This document shows, in pieces, positions 26,276 to 33,663 of a DNA stretch of 64,000 bases. Position numbers and translations under genes: made by a program. Source of the stretch: Streptomyces sp. 1-11 (GTDB lineage Bacteria; Actinomycetota; Actinomycetes; Streptomycetales; Streptomycetaceae); NCBI RefSeq assembly GCF_007176755.1, contig NZ_BJTV01000018.1, forward strand, positions 62,001 to 126,000. The letters are read 5' to 3'. A model generated the notes under the pieces. It saw only the letters and a program-made list of their open reading frames with translations, ran no database searches and had not been told where the DNA came from. Within the stretch, counting starts at the first letter, position 1. Every line of letters starts with the position of its first letter.

Positions 26276-27616
26276 CTAGCCGAGCGCCTTGCCCGGCAGC
26301 TCGACCTTCGCGCCCAGCTCCACGAGCTTCTCCATGAAGTTCTCGTAGCCGCGGTTGATCAGTTCGATGCCGTGGACACGGGAGGTGCCCTCGGCGGCCA
26401 GGGCCGCGATGAGGTACGAGAAGCCGCCGCGCAGGTCGGGGATGACCAGATCGGCGCCCTGCAGCTTCGTCGGCCCGGAGACGACCGCCGAGTGCAGGAA
26501 GTTGCGCTGGCCGAAGCGGCAGTCGGAGCCGCCCAGGCACTCGCGGTAGAGCTGGATGTGGGCGCCCATCTGGTTCAGCGCCGAGGTGAAGCCGAGCCGG
26601 GACTCGTACACCGTCTCGTGGATGATCGACAGGCCCGTCGCCTGGGTCAGGGCGACCACCAGCGGCTGCTGCCAGTCGGTCTGGAATCCCGGGTGCACGT
26701 CCGTCTCCAGCGCGATGGACTTGAGCTGCCCGCCGGGGTGCCAGAAGCGGATGCCCTCGTCGTCGATCTCGAAGGCGCCGCCGACCTTGCGGTAGGTGTT
26801 CAGGAACGTCATCATCGAGCGCTGCTGGGCGCCGCGGACGTAGATGTCGCCGTTGGTCGCCAGCGCCGCCGACGCCCAGGAGGCCGCCTCCAGACGGTCC
26901 GACAGGGCGCGGTGGGTGTAGCCGCCGAGCTTGTCCACACCGGTGATGCGGATCGTGCGGTCGGTGTCCATCGCGATGATCGCGCCCATCTTCTGCAGCA
27001 CGCAGATGAGGTCCTCGATCTCCGGCTCGACGGCCGCGTTGGACAGCTCCGTGACGCCCTCGGCCAGCACCGCCGTCAGCAGCACCTGCTCGGTCGCGCC
27101 GACGGACGGGTACGGCAGCCGGATCTTCGTGCCGCGCAGCCGCTGCGGCGCCTCCAGGTACTGGCCGTCGGCCCGCTTCTCGATGGTCGCGCCGAACTGC
27201 CGCAGCACGTCGAAGTGGAAGTCGATGGGCCGGCCGCCGATGTCGCAGCCGCCGAGGCCCGGGATGAACGCGTGGCCCAGACGGTGCAGCAGCGGGCCGC
27301 AGAAGAGGATCGGGATACGGCTGGAACCCGCGTGGGCGTCGATGTCGGCGACGTTCGCGCTCTCCACGTGCGTCGGGTCGAGGACCAGCTCACCGGGCTC
27401 CTCACCCGGGCGGACGGTGACCCCGTGCAGCTGCAGCAGGCCGCGCACGACACGCACGTCACGGATGTCCGGAACGTTGCGCAGTCGACTCGGCGCACTG
27501 CCCAGCAGGGCGGCGACCATGGCCTTCGGTACGAGGTTCTTCGCACCGCGGACACGGATCTCGCCCTCCAGCGGGGTTCCGCCGTGGACAAGCAGGACAT
27601 CGTCGTTGACGGTCAT
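26276..27616 (-). CDS. murA: UDP-N-acetylglucosamine 1-carboxyvinyltransferase MurA
   Basis: First committed enzyme of peptidoglycan synthesis, transferring enolpyruvate from PEP to UDP-GlcNAc. It has 446 aa. The GAKN loop with Lys26 and the active-site loop LGGCDIGGRP with Cys124 are present. Retaining the cysteine (mycobacteria have Asp at this site) predicts that fosfomycin can alkylate it; the residue after Cys is Asp instead of the common Ala/Ser. The ATG at 27616 diverges from yqgE with 264 bp between starts. Length is slightly above the E. coli enzyme (419). Confidence 0.95.
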   Translation of the reverse strand: MTVNDDVLLVHGGTPLEGEIRVRGAKNLVPKAMVAALLGSAPSRLRNVPDIRDVRVVRGLLQLHGVTVRPGEEPGELVLDPTHVESANVADIDAHAGSSRIPILFCGPLLHRLGHAFIPGLGGCDIGGRPIDFHFDVLRQFGATIEKRADGQYLEAPQRLRGTKIRLPYPSVGATEQVLLTAVLAEGVTELSNAAVEPEIEDLICVLQKMGAIIAMDTDRTIRITGVDKLGGYTHRALSDRLEAASWASAALATNGDIYVRGAQQRSMMTFLNTYRKVGGAFEIDDEGIRFWHPGGQLKSIALETDVHPGFQTDWQQPLVVALTQATGLSIIHETVYESRLGFTSALNQMGAHIQLYRECLGGSDCRFGQRNFLHSAVVSGPTKLQGADLVIPDLRGGFSYLIAALAAEGTSRVHGIELINRGYENFMEKLVELGAKVELPGKALG

Positions 27617-27880
27617 GTAACTCGCGTTCCGATGAGTCGGGCAGGGGCCGGCCGATCACTTTGCGCAGGGGCCGGAGAGACAGGGTAATCGCCTCCTACC
27701 CCCGTCCAGTAAGCCCAAGTACCGCGCAGCGGCGTCATAGCTGTGTCACAACACGAACCGTTCACCGCCGGGCACGTGGGGTCACCGGCGCGGGCGCGCC
27801 CCGACCGCTCCTGAGCTGCGTTCACCCGCGCACGCCGATTGGCTCCCCACGGCGGGGGAAGATGCGGGATCATGTCTGGC

Positions 27881-28453
27881 ATGACCGAGGTGTCCTCGCT
27901 CACAGGGCGGCTGCTCGTGGCAACCCCCGCCCTGGCGGACCCGAACTTCGACCGTGCGGTCGTGCTCCTTCTCGACCACGACGAGGAGGGCTCCCTCGGT
28001 GTCGTCCTCAACCGCCCCACCCCGGTGGACGTCGGCGACATCCTGGAGGGCTGGGCCGATCTGGCGGGCGAGCCCCAGGTGGTCTTCCAGGGCGGTCCGG
28101 TCTCGCTGGACTCGGCACTCGGCGTCGCGGTCATCCCGGGCGGCTCGAACGGGGACAGCGCCCCGCTCGGCTGGCGCCGGGTGCACGGCGCGATCGGACT
28201 CGTCGACCTGGAGGCCCCGCCGGAGCTGCTCGCCCCGGCCGTCGGCTCCCTGCGGATCTTCGCCGGTTACGCCGGCTGGGGCCCCGGACAGCTCGAGGAC
28301 GAACTGGTGGAGGGCGCCTGGTACGTCGTGGAGTCCGAGCCGGGTGACGTGTCCTGCCCGGCGCCGGAGACCCTCTGGCGCGAGGTGCTGCGCCGCCAGC
28401 GCAACGAGCTGGCGATGGTCGCCACGTATCCCGACGACCCTTCGCTCAACTGA
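27881..28453 (+). CDS. YqgE/AlgH family protein (UPF0301)
   Basis: A 190-aa cytoplasmic protein of the YqgE/AlgH family, molecular function unknown. It opens with SLTGRLLVATPALADPNFDRAVVLLLDHDEEGSLG split across the first 40 residues, and has the conserved GGPVS and FAGYAGWGPGQLEDEL motifs. Start MTEVSS at 27881 is preferred; an ATG at 27872 would add MSG and has AAGATG 7 nt upstream, so a leaderless start there is possible. DUF3039 follows after 28 bp with its own -10 box. Confidence 0.85.
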   Translation: MTEVSSLTGRLLVATPALADPNFDRAVVLLLDHDEEGSLGVVLNRPTPVDVGDILEGWADLAGEPQVVFQGGPVSLDSALGVAVIPGGSNGDSAPLGWRRVHGAIGLVDLEAPPELLAPAVGSLRIFAGYAGWGPGQLEDELVEGAWYVVESEPGDVSCPAPETLWREVLRRQRNELAMVATYPDDPSLN

Positions 28454-28469
28454 TCCCCCCTGCCTTCAG

Positions 28470-28475
28470 TACCCT
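28470..28475 (+). promoter_or_regulatory. -10 box of a probable leaderless promoter (DUF3039 gene)
   Basis: TACCCT ends 6 nt before ATG 28482 and there is no Shine-Dalgarno. Confidence 0.45.
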
Positions 28476-28481
28476 TGCGAT

Positions 28482-28760
28482 ATGAGCACTCTCGAGCCCG
28501 AGCGCGGGACTGGTACGGGGACCCTCGTAGAGCCGACGCCACAGGTGTCCCACGGCGACGGCGACCACGAGCGCTTCGCCCACTACGTCCAGAAGGACAA
28601 GATCATGGCGAGCGCCCTCGACGGCACCCCCGTCGTGGCGCTGTGCGGCAAGGTGTGGGTACCGGGCCGCGACCCGAAGAAGTACCCCGTGTGCCCCATG
28701 TGCAAGGAGATCTACGAGTCCATGGGCAGCGGCGGCGACGACAAGGGCGGCGACAAGTAG
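28482..28760 (+). CDS. DUF3039 small protein with CPMC motif
   Basis: A 92-aa protein conserved in actinobacteria. The core (residues 34-80) is HYVQKDKIMASALDGTPVVA, then LCGKVWVPGRDPKKYPVCPMC. The separated cysteines plus the CPMC knuckle suggest a single zinc site. The N-terminus is Thr/Glu-rich and the C-terminus ends in a Gly/Asp/Lys tail. Function is unknown. A strong terminator follows. Confidence 0.8.
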   Translation: MSTLEPERGTGTGTLVEPTPQVSHGDGDHERFAHYVQKDKIMASALDGTPVVALCGKVWVPGRDPKKYPVCPMCKEIYESMGSGGDDKGGDK

Positions 28761-28793
28761 GCGCCCGCCCGCCGACCGCCTGAAGGCTTCCGG

Positions 28794-28835
28794 GCCCCCG
28801 GGGACGCGCCACCGGCGCGGATCCGGGGGCTTTTG
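28794..28835 (+). terminator. Terminator after the DUF3039 gene
   Basis: The outer stem GCCCCCGG/CCGGGGGC (28794-28801, 28823-28830) encloses a second CGCGCC/GGCGCG stem and is followed by TTTT. Confidence 0.88.
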
Positions 28836-28851
28836 TGCTTTTCGGCCGCCA

Positions 28852-28867
28852 ACTGGTCCAGACCTCT
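28852..28867 (+). promoter_or_regulatory. DasR-type operator (dre-like)
   Basis: ACTGGTCCAGACCTCT matches the core of the dre consensus (ACTGGTCTAGACCAGT) at 12 of 16 positions, including the whole TGGTC-AGACC centre except one base. It touches the -35 element of the hexosaminidase promoter, a position suited to repression. Confidence 0.7.
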
Positions 28868-28895
28868 TGTCGGCGCGCTCGCGCGGCCATAGCCT
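28867..28895 (+). promoter_or_regulatory. Promoter of the GH20 gene
   Basis: TTGTCG (28867-28872) and TAGCCT (28890-28895) are separated by exactly 17 bp, an HrdB-type arrangement. It lies 83 bp upstream of the GTG start and directly downstream of the DasR-type site. Confidence 0.65.
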
Positions 28896-28978
28896 CCTCG
28901 GTGTCGCACAACCGCGAAGCAGGCGTCGTGCCGCGACGCCGTGCCCGGCGGGAACGCATCCCTTCGTCGAGGACCGAT

Positions 28979-30604
28979 GTGACTGACATGGCGGACCTGG
29001 TACCGGCTCCGGCGCACTGCTCGGCGGACACCGCCGGGCGCACGAGGATCGGCGCCGGCACGGCGCTGGAGGCGCGGCCCGGCACGGAGGGCGTCGCCCG
29101 GTGGCTGCGGGCCACCGTCGGCGCGGCGACCGGCCTGCCGCTGCCGGAGGCGGACGGCCGGGAGGACCGCCTGGTGCTGAGCATCGAGGCGGACCTGCCC
29201 CCCGAGGGCTACCGCCTGGTCACCGACGGCCGCCCGGCCCGCATCCAGGGCGGCAGCGCCGCGGGCGTCTTCTGGGGCGCGCAGACCTTCCGGCAACTGC
29301 TCGGACCCGACGCGTTCCGCCGCGCGCCGCTGCGCCCCGGCCGGGACTGGGAACTGCCCCGGCTCACCGTCGAGGACGCCCCGCGGTTCGGCTGGCGCGG
29401 CCTCATGCTGGACGTCGCCCGGCACTTCATGCCCAAGGAGGGCGTGCTGCGGTACCTGGACCTGATGGCCGCGCACAAACTCAACGTCTTCCACTTCCAC
29501 CTGACGGACGATCAGGGCTGGCGGATCGAGATCGAGCGGTATCCGCGGCTGACCGAGGTCGCCTCCTGGCGGGCGCGGACGAGATTCGGCCACCGCGCCT
29601 CACCGCTGTGGGAGGAGAAGCCGCACGGCGGTCACTACACCCGGGACGACATCCGGGAGATCGTCGCCTACGCCGCCGAACGGCACATCACCGTGGTCCC
29701 GGAGATCGACGTACCGGGCCACTCGCAGGCCGCCATCGCCGCGTACCCGGAACTCGGCAACGCCGACGTGGTGGACACCTCCGCCCTCACCGTCTGGGAC
29801 GACTGGGGCATCTCCGCCAACGTGCTGTCACCCGGCGACGCCACCCTCCGGTTCTACGAAGGGGTGTTCGAGGAGGTACTGGAACTGTTCCCCTCCGAGT
29901 TCGTGCACGTCGGCGGCGACGAGTGCCGCAAGGACCAGTGGCGCCTGTCACCGGCCGCGAAGGCGCGGATCGCGGACCTCGGGCTCGCCGACGAGGACGA
30001 GCTGCAGGCCTGGTTCATCGGCCACTTCGGCACCTGGCTCGCCGAGCGCGGGCGCCGCCTCATCGGCTGGGACGAGATCCTGGAGGGCGGACTCGCGCCG
30101 GGCGCGGCGGTGTCCTCCTGGCGCGGCTACGGCGGCGGGGTCGCCGCCGCGCGGGCCGGGCACGACGTCGTCATGTGCCCCGAGCAGTACGTCTACCTGG
30201 ACCACCGGCAGGCTCCCGGGGACGACGAACCGGTGCCGATCGGCTTCGTGCGCACCCTGGAGGACGTCTACCGGTTCGAGCCGGTTCCGGCCGAACTCAC
30301 CGGCGAGGAGGCCCGGCACGTGCTGGGCACGCAGGCCAACCTGTGGACCGAGGTGATGGAGGACAGCGCGCGCGTGGACTACCAGGCCTTCCCCAGGCTC
30401 GCCGCCCTCGCCGAGGTCGCCTGGAGCCGGCTGCCCGCGCCGGCGGACCGGGACTTCGCGGACTTCGAACGCCGTATGGCCGCCCACTACCGGCGACTTG
30501 ACGCCCTCGGCGTCGGCTACCGGCCGCCCACCGGGCCCCGGCCGTGGCAGCGGCGCCCCGGCGTCCCCGGCCGCCCGATCGACGGGCCGCCCCCGAACCG
30601 CTAG
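28979..30604 (+). CDS. GH20 beta-N-acetylhexosaminidase
   Basis: A 541-aa glycosidase that removes terminal GlcNAc from chito-oligosaccharides. A GH20b N-terminal domain (to about 130) is followed by the TIM barrel. Visible are FHFHLTDDQGWR, the substrate-binding EIDVPGHSQA and the catalytic HVGGDE with Asp314-Glu315, used in substrate-assisted catalysis. No signal peptide is seen, so it probably acts in the cytoplasm on imported oligomers. GTG 28979 is chosen for GAGGA 5 nt upstream; ATG 28988 would be too far. The DasR-like operator in its promoter ties it to GlcNAc control, as does a nagE2-like gene 33 kb away. Confidence 0.9.
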   Translation: MTDMADLVPAPAHCSADTAGRTRIGAGTALEARPGTEGVARWLRATVGAATGLPLPEADGREDRLVLSIEADLPPEGYRLVTDGRPARIQGGSAAGVFWGAQTFRQLLGPDAFRRAPLRPGRDWELPRLTVEDAPRFGWRGLMLDVARHFMPKEGVLRYLDLMAAHKLNVFHFHLTDDQGWRIEIERYPRLTEVASWRARTRFGHRASPLWEEKPHGGHYTRDDIREIVAYAAERHITVVPEIDVPGHSQAAIAAYPELGNADVVDTSALTVWDDWGISANVLSPGDATLRFYEGVFEEVLELFPSEFVHVGGDECRKDQWRLSPAAKARIADLGLADEDELQAWFIGHFGTWLAERGRRLIGWDEILEGGLAPGAAVSSWRGYGGGVAAARAGHDVVMCPEQYVYLDHRQAPGDDEPVPIGFVRTLEDVYRFEPVPAELTGEEARHVLGTQANLWTEVMEDSARVDYQAFPRLAALAEVAWSRLPAPADRDFADFERRMAAHYRRLDALGVGYRPPTGPRPWQRRPGVPGRPIDGPPPNR

Positions 30605-30889
30605 GGCCCTGGCCGGTGCCTGCCGCCCGCCCCTGCCCGGCGGAACTGGTGCGCGTAGAACGAATGACGGAAAACGCGGCGCAGTCACCGAAGAGTGGCA
30701 ATGGGCGCGCACCGCCGATGTCGTTCGAAAACGGAACAAGTCCCCGGTGAGGTGGGCGAATGCCTCCTAGCGGACCCCCGCGTCCGGCACTCGCGAAGAT
30801 GTGCCAGAGTTGCCACGTCCGCCCTGTGAGCACGTACCGTACGGCCACACAGGTGGGACCAGGTGGGGCAGCGGGAAGGGGCAGCCGGT

Positions 30890-31783
30890 TTGACCACGCA
30901 CGCACCGCAGGCGGGGCAGGCCGTCACGCTGCCCACGACACTGGACGAGGCCGTGGCGGCCCTGACCGCCATGCCGGCCGCCGTCCCCGTGGCGGGCGGC
31001 ACCGACCTCATGGCCGCCGTCAACTCCGGCCAGCTCAGGCCCGCCGCCCTGGTGGGCCTCGGACGGATCAGCGAGATCCGCGGCTGGCAGTACCAGGACG
31101 GACACGCGCTGCTCGGCGCGGGACTCACGCACGCGCGCATGGGCCGCCCCGACTTCGCGGCCCTGATCCCGGCGCTCGCCGCCGCCGCGCGCGCCGCCGG
31201 ACCGCCGCACATCCGCAACGCGGGCACCCTGGGCGGCAACATCGCCTCGGCCGCCCCCACCGGCGACGCGCTGCCGGTGCTGGCCGCCCTGGAGGCGACG
31301 CTGATCATCGCGGGCCCGGACCGGGCCCGCCGCGAGATCCCGGTCTCGCATCTGCTGGCCGGCGTGGAGATGCTGCGCGGCGGCGAACTCATTGGCTACG
31401 TGCGCGTGCCGCTGCTGCACGCCCCGCAGGTCTTCCTGAAGGCGACCGGGCGCACCGGTCCCGGCCGGGCGGCGGCCTCGGTGGCGGTGGTGCTCGACCC
31501 GGCCCGGCGCGGGGTGCGCTGCGCCGTCGGCGCCATAGCGCCGATGCCGCTGCGCCCCCTGGACGCCGAGCAGTGGGTCGCCCAGCTCATCGACTGGGAC
31601 AACGACCGCGCGCTTGTGCCGGAGGCGCTGAGCGCCTTCGGCGAGTACGTCGCAGCGGCCTGCATCCCGGACCCTGTCCCCGAGCCGGACGGCACCGTTG
31701 TCCCGCTGCCGCCCGCCGTACTGCACCTGCGGCGCACCGTCGCCGCGCTGGCCCGACGAGCACTGGGGAGGGCGCTGTCGTGA
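30890..31783 (+). CDS. XDH-like FAD-binding subunit
   Basis: A 297-aa subunit of the molybdenum hydroxylase family that would pass electrons via FAD. The two FAD-binding signatures are intact: VAGGTDLMAAVN and RNAGTLGGNIAS. A TTG start at 30890 is favoured by GGGAAGGGGC 8 nt upstream; GTG 30863 is an in-frame alternative. The stop overlaps the next start as GTGA. It is the first gene of a three-gene operon (FAD, Fe-S, Mo subunits) without visible cofactor-insertion genes. Substrate is unknown. Confidence 0.85.
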   Translation: MTTHAPQAGQAVTLPTTLDEAVAALTAMPAAVPVAGGTDLMAAVNSGQLRPAALVGLGRISEIRGWQYQDGHALLGAGLTHARMGRPDFAALIPALAAAARAAGPPHIRNAGTLGGNIASAAPTGDALPVLAALEATLIIAGPDRARREIPVSHLLAGVEMLRGGELIGYVRVPLLHAPQVFLKATGRTGPGRAAASVAVVLDPARRGVRCAVGAIAPMPLRPLDAEQWVAQLIDWDNDRALVPEALSAFGEYVAAACIPDPVPEPDGTVVPLPPAVLHLRRTVAALARRALGRALS

Positions 31784-33663
31784 CCGACGACCAGCACGGA
31801 GAGGGCGCCCCGCAGAGCGGCGGCCGCTGGGACCCGCTGCCCCAGGGCGACTACGACGACGGCGCCACCGCCTTCGTCAAGCTCCCGGAGGGCGGCATCG
31901 ACGCCCTGCTGTCCGGCGACAGCCCCCTGGCCGCGCCCGGCCACGGCTACGTCCCGCCGCGGATAACGGCGGCGCCCCCGGACGGTTCCGCGGGCGCGTG
32001 GCCCGCGCCCGACGGCGGCGGCCGGTGGCCCGACCCGAACGCGGTGCACCGGGAGCCGGGCCCGGACGACCGGTTCACCTACCGGCCCGCGGCGACCCAG
32101 CAGTGGACCTTCGAGGAGCCCGCGGCGCCGCCCGCCCCCGGTCACGACGTCACCGGGCAGTGGTCCATCCCGGTCGCCGGCGGCGATCTCCCCGACGAGT
32201 CGGGCGAGTTCACCACGTCCTCGCTGGTCGAGCAGTGGGGCGGCACCCCGCCGGCCACCCTCCCCGGCGGCGCGCCCGCGCCCTGGGCCACGGAGGCCGC
32301 CGGACAGCCGTGGGGCGAGCCGGACCCCGGCGCCGCGCCCCACCAGGCTGACGCGGCCCCGGAGACGGACTACGCGCCCCGCTCCGACGACGCCTCCCCG
32401 GAGACGGACTACGCGTCCCGCCCGGCCGGCGCCGCCCCGCAGCCGGAGTTCGCGCCGCACCCGGCCGACGCGGCCCCGGGAACGGAGTTCCCGCCCCGCC
32501 CGGAAGACGCCTCCCCGGCCCCGGAGTTCGCGCCTCACCCGGCCGACGCGGCCCCGGGAACAGAGTTCGCGCCCCACCAGGCCGACGCGGCCCCGGAGGC
32601 GGAATACGCGCCCCGCTCCGACGACGCCTCCACGGCACCGGAGTTCGCGCCGCCCTACGACCCGGCGCCGGCCGCGCGGGCCCCTGAGGGCCCTGCCGGC
32701 GGCCCGGAAGGGCACGACGGGCCCGCCGGTCACCAAGCGGACCCCGAGGCCCCGGAAGCGGCGGACACGGCCGCGCCGCCGGCCGCCGCGGACCCGGCGG
32801 CCCCCGCGGACCCGGCCGGCGTGCCGGCCGCCCCGGCGGACCTGCCCGACGGGGCGGAGGAGTCCGGCGGGCACGAGGAGACCGGCACCGCGACCGCCGC
32901 GACCGCGCCGCAGGACGAGGCGCCCGCGGACGCGGCGGCCGCCGAGGCCCCGGACCAGGACGCCGCGCCCGGCGACGACCCCGCCGCCCTCCCGCCGCAC
33001 GACGACCACCCCCTCGCCTCCTACGTCCTGCGGGTCAACGGCGCCGACCGGCCCGTCACCGACGCCTGGATCGGCGAGTCCCTGCTGTACGTCCTGCGCG
33101 AGCGGCTCGGCCTCGCCGGGGCCAAGGACGGCTGCTCGCAGGGCGAGTGCGGCGCCTGCAACGTGCAGGTCGACGGCCGTCTGGTGGCCTCCTGCCTGGT
33201 CCCGGCCGTCACCGCGGCCGGCAGCGAGGTACGGACCGTGGAGGGCCTGGCCGCCGACGGGCAGCCCTCCGACGTGCAGCGGGCGCTCGCCCGGTGCGGG
33301 GCCGTGCAGTGCGGCTTCTGCGTGCCCGGCATGGCGATGACCCTGCACGACCTCCTCGAGGGCAACCCGGCGCCGACCGAGCTGGAGACCCGCCAGGCCC
33401 TGTGCGGCAACCTGTGCCGCTGCTCCGGCTACCGGGGCGTCCTGGACGCCGTCCAGGAGGTCGTCGCCGAGCGCGAGGCGCACGCCGCGGGCGACGAGGG
33501 CGCGGACCCCGACGCCGCGCGCATCCCGCACCAGGCGGGTCCGGGCGCCGGCGGCGTCAACCCGGCGGCCTTCGAGTCACCGGGGCTCTTCGACCGCCCC
33601 GGCACCTTCGGCGCACCGGGACCGCACGACCAGCAGTACGGCCAGGACGGAGGCCAGGCGTGA
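31780..33663 (+). CDS. XDH-like [2Fe-2S] subunit with about 410-residue N-terminal extension
   Basis: A 627-aa protein. Residues from about 410 to 580 form a normal two-cluster domain: plant-type ferredoxin ligands from C452 (CSQGECGAC, then C downstream) and the helical domain with CGFC and CRCSGYRG. Before it lies a long Pro/Ala/Asp/Glu-rich segment absent from normal subunits of about 160 aa, including degenerate repeats of about 14 residues built on ADAAPxxEFAPHP (about 190-300). Short ordered-looking islands (VKLPEGGIDALLSGD, TTSSLVEQW) suggest more than filler. A 55-residue tail follows the cluster domain. GTGA overlaps at both ends fix the start and the coupling. The role of the extension is unknown. 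Confidence 0.83.
   Translation: MTDDQHGEGAPQSGGRWDPLPQGDYDDGATAFVKLPEGGIDALLSGDSPLAAPGHGYVPPRITAAPPDGSAGAWPAPDGGGRWPDPNAVHREPGPDDRFTYRPAATQQWTFEEPAAPPAPGHDVTGQWSIPVAGGDLPDESGEFTTSSLVEQWGGTPPATLPGGAPAPWATEAAGQPWGEPDPGAAPHQADAAPETDYAPRSDDASPETDYASRPAGAAPQPEFAPHPADAAPGTEFPPRPEDASPAPEFAPHPADAAPGTEFAPHQADAAPEAEYAPRSDDASTAPEFAPPYDPAPAARAPEGPAGGPEGHDGPAGHQADPEAPEAADTAAPPAAADPAAPADPAGVPAAPADLPDGAEESGGHEETGTATAATAPQDEAPADAAAAEAPDQDAAPGDDPAALPPHDDHPLASYVLRVNGADRPVTDAWIGESLLYVLRERLGLAGAKDGCSQGECGACNVQVDGRLVASCLVPAVTAAGSEVRTVEGLAADGQPSDVQRALARCGAVQCGFCVPGMAMTLHDLLEGNPAPTELETRQALCGNLCRCSGYRGVLDAVQEVVAEREAHAAGDEGADPDAARIPHQAGPGAGGVNPAAFESPGLFDRPGTFGAPGPHDQQYGQDGGQA

Noticed and set aside
30605..30889. Short ORFs between GH20 and the XDH-like operon
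   Set aside because: No ribosome sites, poor codon pattern; only a promoter region is supported.
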